Of a stretch of DNA of 21,942 bases, positions 21,721 to 21,942 are shown in pieces. The position numbers were made by a program, and so were the translations under genes. The DNA comes from an uncultured Oscillospiraceae bacterium (GTDB taxonomy: Bacteria; Bacillota; Clostridia; Oscillospirales; Oscillospiraceae). The notes beneath the pieces were generated by a model. The model was not told the origin of the DNA and made no database searches. It saw only the letters and a list, made by a program, of their open reading frames with translations. The DNA lies in the NCBI GenBank assembly GCA_934675115.1, contig CAKUPH010000032.1, forward strand, positions 1 to 21,942, read 5' to 3'. Within the stretch, counting starts at the first letter, position 1, and every line of letters begins with the position of its first letter.

Positions 21721-21942
21721 TCATTCGGCTTTTTCAATGGAGTTTTCTTCCACCTGGCAAGGCGTTAGATTTTTCAGTGTGCGATGAGGCCTTTGGGTGT
21801 TATAAGACTCAATATAGGAAGCGACACTTGCTTGAAATTTGCCAGAACGCATCTTTTCTGTCAACACCCGACAAAAATGACCGCTGTAAGCCGTTTTTCG
21901 ATGGTTTGGTACAAAATAAGCATAGCACCCGAAGCGTATAGG
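21721..21942 (-). mobile_element. C-terminal end of a DDE transposase (reaches window edge)
   Basis: A - strand frame, open from the window edge to the stop at 21721-21723, ends ASVASYIESYNTQRPHRT then LKNLTPCQVEE and a short tail. YNxxRPHxxLxxxTP is the C-terminal signature of rve/DDE transposases of the IS3-like kind. The residues before it (towards 21942) do not look like the expected N-x-x-x-E region, so a frameshift or decay is possible. The rest lies outside the window. Base composition here is clearly AT-richer than the chromosome to the left. Family assignment to IS3 is tentative. Confidence 0.6.

Noticed and set aside
21447..21941. 164-codon + strand frame through tRNA-Leu into the AT-rich region
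   Set aside because: It begins inside the tRNA, has no ribosome site, and the opposite strand carries a recognisable transposase end.

Overview
The window looks like a chromosomal segment of a GC-rich anaerobic member of the Clostridia, most like the Oscillospiraceae/Flavonifractor–Lawsonibacter–Intestinimonas group. This rests on Firmicutes-type families (IreB, NlpC/P60 with SH3 repeats, DUF4358-type lipoprotein, an 8Fe-8S ferredoxin, a DivIVA-like coiled coil), sigma-A promoters close to consensus, strong GGAGG ribosome sites and high GC. The genus is an inference; no rRNA is present.

Layout. 1-1453 (-) is the 5' part of rpoB with its own consensus promoter. Divergent from it lie a small conserved protein of unknown function (1830-2120) and a secreted SH3-SH3-NlpC/P60 wall hydrolase (2173-3141). 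They are followed by ireB (3323-3574) and a lipoprotein with a DUF4358-like region and a transglutaminase-like domain (3701-4822). These + strand units are separated by clear intrinsic terminators.

5094-13617 (-) is a seven-gene arginine cluster in transcription order argG-argH-argC-argJ-argB-argD-argF. It encodes every step from glutamate (acetyl-recycling, ArgJ type) to arginine except carbamoyl-phosphate synthesis. argG has a TTGAAA-17-TATACT promoter with candidate ArgR boxes upstream, and a second promoter-like element precedes argJ. The non-overlapping spacers hold repeats: a hairpin block (argG/argH), twin hairpins (argC/argJ), an uncharacterised spacer (argJ/argB) and a tandem 131-bp duplication (argB/argD). 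A remnant of a cation:proton antiporter sits just after argF, and a bidirectional terminator closes the unit.

13999-14946 (+) is a 3-hydroxyacyl-CoA dehydrogenase with a palindromic operator at its predicted start of transcription. It converges on a ClpC-like double-AAA+ unfoldase lacking the Clp N-domain (15039-17162, -). A ferredoxin (17324-17497, +) follows, then a two-gene unit of an NTF2-like protein and an SDR resembling bacterial 3-alpha-hydroxysteroid dehydrogenase (17572-18704, -). Next is a translationally coupled pair of a DivIVA-like coiled-coil protein and a fumarase/tartrate-dehydratase beta subunit with no alpha subunit beside it (18953-20142, -), then a pyridoxal/pyridoxamine kinase (20207-21055, -).

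The right end (21178-21942) differs: a promoter drives a truncated 5' half of a tRNA-Leu, an intact tRNA-Leu(TAG) follows, and then AT-richer DNA carries strong inverted repeats and the C-terminal end of a transposase on the - strand. This looks like the edge of a mobile or scarred region at a tRNA gene. I found no obviously new multi-gene defence or biosynthetic system. The best leads are the tRNA-Leu half with its own promoter, the SDR/NTF2-like pair, the orphan fumarase beta subunit coupled to a coiled-coil gene, the GTTAC operator cluster and the repeats inside the arginine cluster.
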